Counted from the stretch's first letter, positions 1-7,124 are shown. The stretch: DNA of 20,636 nt from Bathyarchaeum sp965602795 (GCA_965602795.1 CBFCZR010000012.1:1-20636), one strand, 5' to 3'. The notes: generated from the sequence alone by a model not told the origin. A program made the numbers and translations.

Positions 1-692
1 CGTTTATCCACTGCTAGGCTTTGACCGTCAAAAACCAGCTCATCCTGCCCCCCAACCAAATTCACATAAAACAGGGGCACCCCATTCCCTGTCGCCTTCT
101 CCTCTAGCAGCCCAAGTCGCTCCCGAGTCTTGCCCACAAAAAACGGAGAAGCAGAAACATTAACAACCAAATCTGCGCCCCGCTTAGCCAGCAAATCCGT
201 GACTTTCACGTCATAGTCTTTGTCCCAGAGGTCCTCGCAAATCTCCACACCCAAATTAACCGTCTTCCCATCTATGTCCAATGGCACAGGCGCGATTTCC
301 GCCTCCTTCCCAGCCTTGAAGTACCTGTCCTCATCAAACACGTCATAGGTGGGCAGAAGCGTCTTATGAACCACACCAACTATTTTGTCATGGTTAAAGA
401 CGGCTGCAGCATTAAACAAACAGTCCCCCTCTCGGTCAACAAAACCAACCACCCCAGCGACGTCAACGTCATTATCCCTAATCAGCTGCTCCAGCAAAGC
501 TTTGTTCTTTTCAACAAACCCGTTCTCAAGCAGCAAATCCTGAGGAGGATAACCCGTAACCGCCAACTCGGGAAAAACAACCAAATCCGCGCCGCCACGT
601 TTTGCGTCTGCAATAAACTTCCGTATCTTCGCCACGTTACCCTCTAAATCGCCCACAGTCGAATTTATCTGCGCCATGGCAACCCTCAACAT
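1..692 (-). CDS. nadE: Glutamine-dependent NAD+ synthetase, N-terminal glutaminase (nitrilase) domain, partial
   Basis: The gene starts at 692 and runs off the left edge, so only about 230 residues are visible. They form a nitrilase-fold amidase domain with the Glu-Lys-Cys triad: E42 in FPELAVTGYPPQDLL, K110 in HKTLLPTYDVFDEDRYF, C152 in GVEICEDLW. The last two motifs are typical of the domain that hydrolyses glutamine and passes ammonia to the NAD+ synthetase domain; that second domain would lie beyond position 1 and is not seen. The ATG at 690-692 is preceded by a strong AGGGAGGAG ribosome-binding site about 5 nt upstream; a second in-frame ATG at 677 is less well placed. It follows ftsY by 81 bp and may have its own promoter. 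A stand-alone nitrilase-family amidase is the alternative, but the CEDLW motif favours NAD+ synthetase. Confidence 0.85.
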   Translation of the reverse strand, partial: MLRVAMAQINSTVGDLEGNVAKIRKFIADAKRGGADLVVFPELAVTGYPPQDLLLENGFVEKNKALLEQLIRDNDVDVAGVVGFVDREGDCLFNAAAVFNHDKIVGVVHKTLLPTYDVFDEDRYFKAGKEAEIAPVPLDIDGKTVNLGVEICEDLWDKDYDVKVTDLLAKRGADLVVNVSASPFFVGKTRERLGLLEEKATGNGVPLFYVNLVGGQDELVFDGQSLAVDK

Positions 693-734
693 AGACTCCT
701 CCCTAACCGAAAATGCAGAAACACCTGTCCCGAC

Positions 735-745
735 TTAAATGAATC
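735..745 (-). promoter_or_regulatory. Possible TATA box for nadE
   Basis: On the minus strand CATTTAAGTC lies about 48 bp upstream of the nadE ATG. A start of transcription about 25 bp downstream would leave a leader of roughly 20 nt that includes the ribosome-binding site. Weak match in an AT-rich spacer. Confidence 0.3.
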
Positions 746-756
746 GTTTTCTAACT

Positions 757-764
757 TAAAAAAG
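757..764 (-). terminator. T-run after ftsY
   Basis: Six consecutive T residues on the minus strand lie about 10 nt after the ftsY stop codon. Archaeal RNA polymerase often terminates at such oligo-T tracts, so this may end the ribosomal/ftsY transcript. No clear hairpin precedes it. Confidence 0.35.
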
Positions 765-773
765 CTGGTTCCT

Positions 774-1682
774 CTACTGATTGAGTATCATCTGGGTGAA
801 CCTTTCAGGCTCAAAAGCCTCTAAGTCCTTGTACTCTTGCCCCACTCCGATGAAGATGATAGGCTTACCTGTCACATGGGCTACACTCAGCGACGCTCCG
901 CCCTTAACGTCCGCGTCAACCTTCGTCAATATGTTAGCGTCAACATTCACGCTCTTATGGAACTCCTCAGCCTGCAACACCGCATCATTCCCAATCAAAG
1001 CATCAATAACCAAAACCGTCAAATCAGGGTCCACAACCCGCTTAATCTTACCCAACTCACTCATCAAGTTGCGGTCAGTCTGGATGCGCCCCGCCGTGTC
1101 AATCAAAACCACATTCACCCCCCTGGACTCCGCATGACTAATCGCATCATACGCCACAGCCGCAGGGTCGGCACCATACTCATGCTTAATCATCCGCACA
1201 CCCAACTTCCGCGAATGCTGCTCCAACTGCTCAATAGACCCAGCCCTGTAAGTGTCACTCCCAGCAAGCACCACAGAATAACCCTTATCCATCAAAAACC
1301 GAGCCAACTTAGCAATACTCGTGGTTTTTCCTGTCCCATTGATGCCCACAAAAAGAATCGTGTACGGCTCCTTAGCCCGCTTCTTCTGCTCAATGTCTTC
1401 CAGCAGATTGACTGTCTCTTTTGTGGTCAAAATCTCAATCAAAACCTCATGAAGCGTATCATTCACAAGCTCTTTCCGGTCGCCCAGCCGCTTCACCTCA
1501 ACCCCATCCAGCCGCCTCTCCAACTCATCGGTGATGTGATAGGCTACGGGCACCGCCACATCGTTTTCGATAAGGTTCAACCTAAAATCGTCTAAAATGG
1601 GACGCAGCTTCTCTGCTTTCAGCTCAGTGGTTACAATCTTGTTGACTGCGCTGCTAAGCCCCTTTCTTAGCCTCTCGAACAC
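774..1682 (-). CDS. ftsY: Signal recognition particle receptor FtsY
   Basis: 302-residue SRP-family GTPase that docks the SRP-ribosome complex at the membrane. An N domain (about 1-100) is followed by the G domain: P-loop GINGTGKTT at 113-121, DTYRAGSIEQL at 143-153, G3 DTAGR at 195-199, and TKVDADVKGG at 253-262, the SRP-GTPase form of the NKxD motif. There is no long acidic A domain, as is usual for compact archaeal FtsY. The start is GTG at 1682 with a GAGGG site about 8 nt upstream; it overlaps the end of the prefoldin gene by 29 bp, which suggests translational coupling. It is the last gene of the ribosomal cluster before a T-run. Confidence 0.96.
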   Translation of the reverse strand: MFERLRKGLSSAVNKIVTTELKAEKLRPILDDFRLNLIENDVAVPVAYHITDELERRLDGVEVKRLGDRKELVNDTLHEVLIEILTTKETVNLLEDIEQKKRAKEPYTILFVGINGTGKTTSIAKLARFLMDKGYSVVLAGSDTYRAGSIEQLEQHSRKLGVRMIKHEYGADPAAVAYDAISHAESRGVNVVLIDTAGRIQTDRNLMSELGKIKRVVDPDLTVLVIDALIGNDAVLQAEEFHKSVNVDANILTKVDADVKGGASLSVAHVTGKPIIFIGVGQEYKDLEAFEPERFTQMILNQ

Positions 1683-2088
1683 CGCTCTGTCCCTCTCCTT
1701 CCCTCAGCTTCGCCGAAATCTCCTCAAGCTTCGCCCTGTTCTCCTGAATCCTTCCAACAACCTGACTAAACTGCTGCTCCAATGCATCCCTTGTCTTCTC
1801 CAGCTCAGCTATCCGCGCTTCCAGCTCCTCTTTTGCCTCCTTCAGGGTTCTCTCCACAGCCACATCAGCACCTATACCCACAACAACCTTGTTTGCAGTC
1901 TCCAATCTGGCTTTAACATAGGAGCCTCCGCCGATAGGAACAAAAAGCTGGGAATCCTTCTTCTCAGTCTCCAACCCCTCCAAAGTCATGCTTGAGACTT
2001 TCAGCTCGGTTATAGCGGAGCTTGTCAGGCTGATTCTGGACTGCAGCTCGTTAACTGTCTGCTCTAGGTAACGCGACTCCACAGCCAA
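1654..2088 (-). CDS. pfdA: Prefoldin subunit alpha
   Basis: 144-residue alpha-type prefoldin, a subunit of the hexameric jellyfish-shaped chaperone that holds unfolded proteins for the thermosome. The sequence shows the family layout: an N-terminal coiled coil (about 1-45), a central beta-hairpin segment around SQLFVPIGGGSYVKARLE, and a C-terminal coiled coil (about 80-140). The start given is TTG at 2088. The frame stays open upstream to a TGA inside eL20 and codes NLSSEQETFRRL before this TTG with no ATG or GTG. A CTG about 10 codons upstream sits roughly 9 nt after a GGAG, so a slightly longer protein from a rare start cannot be excluded. It sits between eL20 and ftsY in a conserved archaeal order. 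Confidence 0.92.
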   Translation of the reverse strand: MAVESRYLEQTVNELQSRISLTSSAITELKVSSMTLEGLETEKKDSQLFVPIGGGSYVKARLETANKVVVGIGADVAVERTLKEAKEELEARIAELEKTRDALEQQFSQVVGRIQENRAKLEEISAKLREGEGQSGVREAKKGA

Positions 2089-2107
2089 TCTACGGAAAGT
2101 CTCTTGT

Positions 2108-2359
2108 TCACTGGACAGATTCTTCCGCTCCTGGGGTCATCTTCTTTATCAGAACATTCTCAATCTCCTTGGGACTCAGCTCCTCTACTTTAGAGATTGT
2201 CATCTGATAACGTTTGACTCTGTGCTTGCTCCCCAACAGCATGTACACCTTCTCCACTGCATCCTCCGGCTTCAAGGCTCGAACCTCCTTCCGGAACTCT
2301 GTTTGAAAGTTAGGTTTCCTGATCTTCCCGATCACTCGGAAGACTTTGACTTCAGTCAT
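2108..2359 (-). CDS. rpl18a: Large subunit ribosomal protein eL20 (L18Ae/LX)
   Basis: 83-residue archaeal LX protein, the short form of eL20. Recognised from the N-terminal segment KVFRVIGKIRKPN, the conserved segment PEDAVEKVYMLLGSKHRVKR and the following TISKVEEL strand. Length fits the archaeal family (about 75-85 residues). The ATG at 2359 lies one base after the aIF6 stop, with a GGTGAGG ribosome-binding site inside the last aIF6 codons, so the two genes are translated together. The C-terminal tail is short and acidic. Confidence 0.93.
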   Translation of the reverse strand: MTEVKVFRVIGKIRKPNFQTEFRKEVRALKPEDAVEKVYMLLGSKHRVKRYQMTISKVEELSPKEIENVLIKKMTPGAEESVQ

Positions 2360-2360
2360 T

Positions 2361-3032
2361 TTACCTCACCACATCAAGGGCTTGTCCTATTATGAACGTT
2401 TCGGGTCCAGTAGTCAAAAACCCAGCCACAGCCCCATAACTATTACCTAAAAGGCCAGTGGCAACATAAGGTATTCCACAGTTAACAGTCCCCACATCCA
2501 CAGGAACCTTCAACACATCCTCCAAAACCTTCCGTTCCCCCTCCTTCAACATGGGATGCGCCAGCACACCCTTATTTGTAGCGGTGGCAAGCGACCCCAC
2601 ATACGGCAACCCAGCTATCTCACCTGAGACCACTTCAACCCCCAACGTGTCCGCTATCTTGTTCACAGCTCCTTTTTTCAGTCTGGAATCAACCACGGCG
2701 CCTTTGTCGTTCGCCAACACCATGTTCCCGTACGCTGTCTTTTTCGTGTCCATGACAGTCACGTTAATGTCGGCGGCTGATTTGATGGATTTAACCTCCT
2801 CATCGGTGGCGAATGGGGGAAGGATTACGCCGTTGGAGTTGGAGCAAGCCAGAGCGCCTGTAACCAATGATTTACCCACTGTGGTGGCAACAACTTTGAC
2901 TTTCAACCATTCCTCAACCTTTTGTCTCTTGTTTTCTGGAACCTGCGGAGGAAAAATTGCGATTCTGTCGTTGACAAGCGAGTAAACCCCTATGCTGGCG
3001 TTACCAAAAACATCAAAGAGGGACAGTGGCAA
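2361..3032 (-). CDS. eif6: Translation initiation factor 6 (aIF6)
   Basis: 223-residue anti-association factor that binds the 50S subunit and keeps 30S from joining prematurely. The sequence shows the repeated units of the five-fold pentein: a segment such as GKSLVTGALACSNSNGVILPP and later TVNCGIPYVATGLLGNSYGAV are typical eIF6 blades. Length matches the family (about 220-245). The start is TTG at 3032, one codon after the eL31 stop; GGAG in the last eL31 codons is about 7 nt upstream and supports it. The neighbour set eL39-eL31-aIF6-eL20 is a common archaeal arrangement. Confidence 0.95.
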   Translation of the reverse strand: MPLSLFDVFGNASIGVYSLVNDRIAIFPPQVPENKRQKVEEWLKVKVVATTVGKSLVTGALACSNSNGVILPPFATDEEVKSIKSAADINVTVMDTKKTAYGNMVLANDKGAVVDSRLKKGAVNKIADTLGVEVVSGEIAGLPYVGSLATATNKGVLAHPMLKEGERKVLEDVLKVPVDVGTVNCGIPYVATGLLGNSYGAVAGFLTTGPETFIIGQALDVVR

Positions 3033-3034
3033 AT

Positions 3035-3580
3035 TTAGTCTCCTTCGGCAAGAAGAACAGTTACTACCCCTTCATTGTCCTTAACCACGCGGACTCTGAT
3101 TTTTCTAGGCGGCTTCTCGATTCCCCTGCTCCACAGTTTCTCGTTAACTTCATTGTCTATGACCAGCCTTTCAGGCTCTTCTTCTCCCTCAGCCTCCATG
3201 CGGACCTTCATGTGCTTTAACACAAAATTTTTTACGATTCTTGCAGCTTTTGGGGCACGTTTCTTTCTGGGGACAATCCACGCCTTCCTTAGAGGTATGG
3301 TGTAGAATCTTTCTTCAACTATGTCCTCTTCTGGCTCTTCCTTCTTTTCTTTCCTGCTGATTTTCTCTTCAGCTTCTAGGAACTCCTCTTCTTCCTCAAG
3401 TTCTTCTTCGAGTTCCTCATCCTCTTCATCTAGTTCGGGAGCTTCAGAATCTAATTCCTCTTCTTTCTCGGCGACTTCAGACTCTAAAACTTCTTCTGGC
3501 TCTTCAGTCTCTTCTAACTCTTCTTCGAGTTCTTCTTCCTCTTCTAGCTCTTCGTCAGTCGCATCAACAGGTTTTTCCAT
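3035..3580 (-). CDS. rpl31e: Large subunit ribosomal protein eL31 with long acidic N-terminal extension
   Basis: The C-terminal 90 or so residues are a normal eL31, which sits at the rim of the peptide exit tunnel: EERFYTIPLRKAWIVPRKKRAPKAARIVKNFV, then VNEKLWSRGIEKPPRKIRVRV. Ahead of it is an extension of about 85 residues made almost wholly of Glu with Asp, Leu, Ser and Ala; over half of the extension is acidic. Usual eL31 length is about 80-125 residues, so this 181-residue form is unusual. I chose ATG at 3580 because GAGGG lies about 8 nt upstream; an in-frame TTG at 3595 overlaps the eL39 stop as TTGA and would add five residues. The extension is in frame with no stop, so it is not a separate gene. 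Confidence 0.92.
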   Translation of the reverse strand: MEKPVDATDEELEEEEELEEELEETEEPEEVLESEVAEKEEELDSEAPELDEEDEELEEELEEEEEFLEAEEKISRKEKKEEPEEDIVEERFYTIPLRKAWIVPRKKRAPKAARIVKNFVLKHMKVRMEAEGEEEPERLVIDNEVNEKLWSRGIEKPPRKIRVRVVKDNEGVVTVLLAEGD

Positions 3581-3591
3581 CTGCGTTTCCC

Positions 3592-3747
3592 TCAAGCCTT
3601 TATCTTACCTTGTCGCCAGCGTCTCCTCTTCGGATTGGTTCTAACCCGTCCATTTGTTCTGGCTATAACCCATGTGGGGACAGGTTTCTTCTCTTTTCCA
3701 GCCTTGATAAGCCTGCGTTTTTTGGCTGTTGGTTTATTTCTTGCCAC
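3592..3747 (-). CDS. rpl39e: Large subunit ribosomal protein eL39
   Basis: 51-residue, strongly basic protein that lines the exit tunnel in archaea and eukaryotes. It begins GTG (3747) and reads ARNKPTAKKRRLIKAGKE, then PVPTWVIARTNGRVRTNPKRR, and ends WRQGKIKA; the PTWVIARTNGRVRTNPKRRRWR block is diagnostic. Length is exactly typical. A GGAG site lies about 9 nt upstream. The start is 2 nt after the PDCD5 stop, and the stop TGA at 3592-3594 touches the eL31 start region. Confidence 0.95.
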   Translation of the reverse strand: MARNKPTAKKRRLIKAGKEKKPVPTWVIARTNGRVRTNPKRRRWRQGKIKA

Positions 3748-3749
3748 TT

Positions 3750-4088
3750 TTACACTCTCCTAATTTTGTAGTCTCTGCGACCTGACTGAAGCTTTACCAG
3801 AAGCTCTTTTAACTGTTCATCGGTTATGGGAAGGTTTATTCTTCCCTGCTGAGCCAACTGAATAAGCTGCAGTTCAAGCTGCTGAGTGAATTCTGGTTTA
3901 ACCATGTTCAGGTTTGTGAGGCGCCTTCTAGCCTCAGGTGTAAGTATTCTGCGAAGCAGAGCTTGTTTTTGGCTCTCAAGTTGCTGTTGTGCTTGGGCTT
4001 GCTTTTGTTCATTTGCCATTCTCTGCTGCAGCTCAAGCATTCTTCGTTTTCTGAGGGCTTCAAGTTCTTCTTCGCTCACTCTTTTCAC
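3750..4088 (-). CDS. PDCD5-family DNA-binding protein
   Basis: 112 residues, homologous to human programmed cell death protein 5 (TFAR19) and the archaeal family often annotated as DNA-binding protein. The N-terminal half is a charged, Gln-rich helix (ELEALRKRRMLELQQRM, then KQAQAQQQLESQKQ). The conserved core is LLRRILTPEARRRLTNLNMVKP, with a basic tail DYKIRRV. The start is GTG at 4088, immediately after the eS19 TAG, and the stop lies 2 nt before eL39. The cellular role is unclear; its place between ribosomal genes suggests a link to translation or nascent-chain folding, which is inference. Confidence 0.9.
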   Translation of the reverse strand: MKRVSEEELEALRKRRMLELQQRMANEQKQAQAQQQLESQKQALLRRILTPEARRRLTNLNMVKPEFTQQLELQLIQLAQQGRINLPITDEQLKELLVKLQSGRRDYKIRRV

Positions 4089-4544
4089 CTAATATTTTTT
4101 GAGTGTGGGTACGGTTTTCTCTAGTTCCTTTTTCAGCTCAGTGGACAGCCTGTCTAGCAGCCGTCTTCCTTCACTGGTTACTATTTTTCCCTCGTTTCTT
4201 AACGGTTTCACCAGACCAGCTGTTTGAAGTTGCTGAGTGGCTTTTCTGACTATTGCACCGCTTCCTTTTCTGGCGTGTTCCGGTTTTGCTCCTCTGTCTA
4301 TTCTGCCGCCGTATTCGGAGCGGAGTTTCTCGATGCCTAGGGGTCCTTTCACGTAAATTTTACGTAGAATAGACGCACATCGGACAAACCACCAGTCTGG
4401 GTTTCGGGGTGGTCTCTGGGTGTGAATTCCCGTTTTGACGAACGGTGTCCATGCGGGTGGATTTATTTCGTCCACCTCTTGTTTCAGATGCTCAGCTAGC
4501 TTCTCGATGAGAGCTGATGGTGGAACGTCGTAAGGTGTCGGCAA
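4089..4544 (-). CDS. rps19e: Small subunit ribosomal protein eS19
   Basis: 151-residue eS19, a head protein of the small subunit. Typical signatures are INPPAWTPFVKTGIHTQRPP, DWWFVRCASILRKIYVKGPLGIEKLR, and the GSGAIVRKATQQLQTAGLV segment. Length matches the family. The start is TTG at 4544; a purine-rich AGGAAGAAGAAG stretch lies just upstream. It is the first gene of its cluster after a 100-bp spacer with TATA-like boxes. Confidence 0.95.
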   Translation of the reverse strand: MPTPYDVPPSALIEKLAEHLKQEVDEINPPAWTPFVKTGIHTQRPPRNPDWWFVRCASILRKIYVKGPLGIEKLRSEYGGRIDRGAKPEHARKGSGAIVRKATQQLQTAGLVKPLRNEGKIVTSEGRRLLDRLSTELKKELEKTVPTLKKY

Positions 4545-4588
4545 AGCTTCTTCTTCCTGATTTTTTTCCTTCAGTAAGGGAAAAGAGT

Positions 4589-4600
4589 TGTCTTATATTA
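4589..4600 (-). promoter_or_regulatory. Candidate TATA box for the eS19 operon, with a nearby inverted repeat
   Basis: On the minus strand CTAATATAAGAC lies about 50 bp upstream of the eS19 start. A second box, AGTTTATAACAG, lies at about 4631-4642, right after the CRM gene stop. Between them AGTTTC and GAAACT (4600-4605 and 4614-4619) form a 6-bp inverted repeat with an 8-nt spacer, which could be an operator or a leader hairpin. Predicted from sequence only. Confidence 0.4.
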
Positions 4601-4646
4601 GTTTCGTGGTCTAGAAACTCAACTTTTCTGCACTGTTATAAACTTT

Positions 4647-4928
4647 TCACCCTTTTCTCGTCTTGCGCTTGTAGAGAAGGAAGGTGTGACCTCGAACCTC
4701 AACTAGCTCAGAGTCTGTCTGCTCGGCAATCTTCGCCGCAATGTTCTTTGTTTCCTCGTCTTTGAGGGCGGATTTCAATATTTTGGCCTTAATCATCTCT
4801 CTTGTGTCCAGCTGCTTGGCGACTTCCTTTATTATCTGGGTTGTTGCCCCCTCTTTTCCAATATGTACTGTTGGTCTTTCGGTGCTGAGTGCGCGTTTTA
4901 TTCGCCGCTTCTTTTTTGGTGTTATCAT
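4647..4928 (-). CDS. YhbY/CRM-domain RNA-binding protein
   Basis: 93 residues from ATG 4928. A single CRM domain, the fold of bacterial YhbY, which binds pre-50S ribosomal RNA. Family features are the basic start TPKKKRRIKRAL, the VHIGKEGATTQIIKEVAKQLDTREMIKAKIL block, where the GxxG-like loop binds RNA, and a final strand GHTFLLYKRK. The frame stays open for 18 codons further upstream, but the ATG at 4928 overlaps the Rpp21 stop as ATGA and gives the normal family length. Likely a ribosome assembly factor, translated together with the RNase P subunit. Confidence 0.9.
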   Translation of the reverse strand: MITPKKKRRIKRALSTERPTVHIGKEGATTQIIKEVAKQLDTREMIKAKILKSALKDEETKNIAAKIAEQTDSELVEVRGHTFLLYKRKTRKG

Positions 4929-5236
4929 TGTTTGTCTCTTCTTTTTATTGGAATACGGGAATATCCACCACAATTTAGGCATGTTATTACCATGTGAGGT
5001 TCCCTTCTCTGCTGTATCCGGATACGACAGTTCACGCCCGGCAAAATAAAGCTTTTACATTTTCTGCAAATAAGCCGCCTGTACTCTTTGGGGAGCCGCA
5101 GTTGAGTTCTCATGGCTATCTTCCGCGCTATCTGGACGTAACGCTGCGCCAATTCAGGGTCTTCACGAATCACTTCCTTAGCTAAACCAAAGAGAATATG
5201 AATACGTTTCAGGGCGATTCGTTTCGTGGAGTTCAT
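4925..5236 (-). CDS. rnp4: RNase P protein component 4 (Rpp21-like)
   Basis: 103-residue zinc-ribbon protein of the archaeal RNase P holoenzyme, which removes the 5' leader of pre-tRNA; it pairs with Rpp29 on the specificity domain. An N-terminal helical part carries the basic segment YVQIARKIAMRTQLRLPKEY. The zinc site is CRKC (57, 60) and CLNC (86, 89). Length fits the family. ATG at 5236; the stop forms an ATGA overlap with the CRM gene, so both RNA-processing proteins share one transcript. Confidence 0.92.
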   Translation of the reverse strand: MNSTKRIALKRIHILFGLAKEVIREDPELAQRYVQIARKIAMRTQLRLPKEYRRLICRKCKSFILPGVNCRIRIQQRREPHMVITCLNCGGYSRIPIKRRDKQ

Positions 5237-5343
5237 CGCAGATAACCATTCTATGTAGTATGCATTAAGGCTTTACATGAACCTGCGAGTGTATTTGTTC
5301 GAAAGGATGAGAGAGGCTTTTCGGAAGTTCGTTTTCTGAAAAT

Positions 5344-5353
5344 CTTTTTTATA
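5344..5353 (-). promoter_or_regulatory. Possible TATA box for the RNase P/CRM transcript
   Basis: TATAAAAAAG on the minus strand, just after the stop of the nitroreductase gene. Transcription would begin near 5320 and give a leader of about 85 nt. A weaker AT-rich box at about 5258-5270 would instead give a leaderless mRNA at 5236. I cannot decide between them. Confidence 0.35.
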
Positions 5354-5361
5354 CGCTGCAA

Positions 5362-5964
5362 TTATTCATCTAGCGATTTGCCCACAACCTGCGTGTAAAC
5401 AACTTTTTCATGCGCTTTCAAACCCACGATCTCATGAAGTTTATCCCTGTTAACCAAACCAAGAACCGCAGTGTTTAGTTTAGCGGTTGCACAGTAAAGG
5501 TAAACGTTCTGGCTGATGAAACCTGTGTCTGTTCCCGCAAAAAACAATCTTTGTTCGTCATTTCTAAATAGAAAACTTTTCATTCTGGAAAAATCGGCAA
5601 CGTAAATAAGCCCGACTGGAGCCGAATGCATCATTTTTTGAGTACCTATATTCTCCCTGATGTCTTCCGAAAGAGTTTGAATCAATTGGTGATGCTTTTC
5701 GTCATAGAGGAAAAGACCTTTCTTCGTTGCAACGTAAATTCTTATTTCCTGTGAATTACACGCAGATGGAGCGGTTCTTTTGCTTTTGCTCCTTTTTGTT
5801 TCTTCTTTAGTAATTCCACAGGCAGCCCAGAGAAGATTCGAAAGCTCTTGGTCTGAAAGAGGCTCATCCTTCCATTTCCTTGTTGTTCGACGTTTCTCCA
5901 AGGCCTTCATTAAAGGAAAATCAAGGTCTTTCTCTGGTGCAGGAAGTTTTATCGTATTCGACAT
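5362..5964 (-). CDS. Nitroreductase-family flavoprotein (SagB/ThcOx-like)
   Basis: 200 residues. An FMN-dependent nitroreductase-fold protein, closest by pattern to SagB-type dehydrogenases. Visible marks: PLMKALEKRRTTRKWKDEPLS near the N-terminus, where the Arg residues bind the FMN phosphate; NLLWAACGIT; the PSACNSQEIRIYVA segment; and AGTDTGFISQNVYLYCATAKLN at about 142-163, the dimer/FMN helix. SagB proteins oxidise azolines in peptide natural products, but no cyclodehydratase or precursor peptide lies nearby, so the substrate is unknown. The ATG at 5964 lies about 16-20 nt after the predicted transcription start, so the mRNA has a very short leader. It stands alone between two transcription units. 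Confidence 0.85.
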   Translation of the reverse strand: MSNTIKLPAPEKDLDFPLMKALEKRRTTRKWKDEPLSDQELSNLLWAACGITKEETKRSKSKRTAPSACNSQEIRIYVATKKGLFLYDEKHHQLIQTLSEDIRENIGTQKMMHSAPVGLIYVADFSRMKSFLFRNDEQRLFFAGTDTGFISQNVYLYCATAKLNTAVLGLVNRDKLHEIVGLKAHEKVVYTQVVGKSLDE

Positions 5965-6000
5965 AACCGTACATTGGATTGAAACGGATAAATACTTCTC

Positions 6001-6013
6001 TATTTATAAAAAA
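6001..6013. promoter_or_regulatory. Shared, two-way TATA-like box between nitroreductase and nep1
   Basis: The AT-only stretch TATTTATAAAAAA reads as a TATA element on both strands (TTTATAAATA on minus). On minus it predicts a start near 5980 and a leader of about 16 nt for the nitroreductase gene; on plus a start near 6035 and a leader of about 65 nt for nep1. Sequence inference only. Confidence 0.4.
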
Positions 6014-6099
6014 AACTCTGTTGGAACCGAAATTCTGGCTGTTTAGGTTTGGGAACAACTTTTAACCCGAAAACGTTGTTTCTATGTTAGGGATAATGT

Positions 6100-6798
6100 T
6101 TGCTTATTCTTGTTTTGGCTGAGGCTGCTCTTGAGACGGTTCCAGAGGAGTTGTGGAGTCACCCCGCTGTCCGGCGCCACTCCAAAAGGCAACGGAAACC
6201 TCCGCAGCAGCTTCTGCTTGACAGGTCACTGCATCACCAAGCCATGAAGCGTCTAAACGGTAACCTGAAGAGGGGACGCCCAGACATAACCCATTTTGCC
6301 CTGCTTGAAGCCTCGGGCTCGCCTCTCAACAAGGAAGAGCTGCTACAAACCTACGTTCACACATGCAAAGACTACATAATCACCGTTAACCCCGCCACTC
6401 GGCTGCCCAAAAACTACAACCGCTTCATCGGACTCATGGAACAGCTGTTCCAGCAGGGAAAGGTTCCACCCACAGGAGAAACCCTGCTTAAGCTGGAACC
6501 CAAAACATTGCAGACTTTACTTGCCGAAACCGAAGCCGACTACACCCTAGCCTTCAGCAGAAAGGGCAAGCCAAAAACCCTCCAAGACGCAGTTTCCAGC
6601 CTTCAAACAAAGCGGAGACCAGCAGTGCTTGTCGGAGGCTTCCCCCACGGTCACCTATCAGAAGCTGCAATCCAGTTGGCGGACGAGGTTGTCTGCGTGG
6701 ACCCGGAGATGCTGGAAGCATGGACTGTGACTTCGAGAGTAATCTACGAGTACGAACGGTCTCTTTCAGTGCCCAGAAAGAGGCTCTGCGAAAATTGA
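6100..6798 (+). CDS. nep1: rRNA small-subunit pseudouridine N1-methyltransferase Nep1
   Basis: 232-residue SPOUT-class enzyme that methylates a pseudouridine of 16S rRNA (equivalent of the hypermodified 18S residue in eukaryotes) and helps assemble the 30S subunit. Typical features: basic QRKPPQQLLLDRSLHHQAMK, RGRPDITHFALLEASGSPLN (58-77), the RNA-binding NYNRFIGLMEQLF (105-117), and the SAM-binding knot segment VLVGGFPHGHLSEAA (176-190). The start is TTG at 6100, since a stop lies two codons upstream in frame and AGGG is placed about 7 nt before it. It is monocistronic or precedes the small ORF at 6941. Confidence 0.94.
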   Translation: MLILVLAEAALETVPEELWSHPAVRRHSKRQRKPPQQLLLDRSLHHQAMKRLNGNLKRGRPDITHFALLEASGSPLNKEELLQTYVHTCKDYIITVNPATRLPKNYNRFIGLMEQLFQQGKVPPTGETLLKLEPKTLQTLLAETEADYTLAFSRKGKPKTLQDAVSSLQTKRRPAVLVGGFPHGHLSEAAIQLADEVVCVDPEMLEAWTVTSRVIYEYERSLSVPRKRLCEN

Positions 6799-6940
6799 TT
6801 GATACGGTGACTGCAAATCTGAATAATGTAGCATTGAACTGTGTATGGCACGTATAGTATCTTACGGTAAAATCAAATTTGTGCAACAAAACTAAAATAC
6901 GCTCATAGACAATTTTCATCTTCAGTGGGGGTGATAGAGC

Positions 6941-7075
6941 TTGGAGGATATAACAAAGTACCAATCCAGCAAGGTTCGTAAACTCAGAAAGAGCTTTGAC
7001 CTGTTAACAAACGTTGTGGTCATCCAATTCAACAAGATCAACAAGCTACTCAAAGAACTTGAACAAGAAAACTAG
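6941..7075 (+). CDS. Possible small protein (44 residues), unknown function
   Basis: A short frame starting TTG at 6941, five bases after GGGGTGAT, a near-perfect match to the archaeal anti-Shine-Dalgarno. It codes for a charged, probably helical peptide: EDITKYQSSKVRKLRKSF, then a hydrophobic-basic amphipathic stretch DLLTNVVVIQFNKINKLLKEL and the tail EQEN. No cysteines and no signal peptide. It lies 142 bp after nep1 and ends 49 bp before the repeated element at 7125. The ribosome-binding site and amphipathic pattern argue for a real gene; size and lack of a recognised family argue for caution. Confidence 0.45.
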   Translation: MEDITKYQSSKVRKLRKSFDLLTNVVVIQFNKINKLLKELEQEN

Positions 7076-7124
7076 AAGCATCTGCCTAGGACTTTTACTT
7101 GCAACACAGAACCGAATCAGCAAT

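Noticed and set aside
837..1595. Long plus-strand frame of 252 codons antisense to ftsY.
   Set aside because: No recognisable protein features, no ribosome-binding site, and it lies wholly opposite a clear FtsY coding sequence.
3321..3644. Plus-strand frame coding for a serine-rich protein.
   Set aside because: It is the antisense shadow of the Glu-rich eL31 extension: GAA/GAG codons read as TTC/CTC and TCT/TCC on the other strand.
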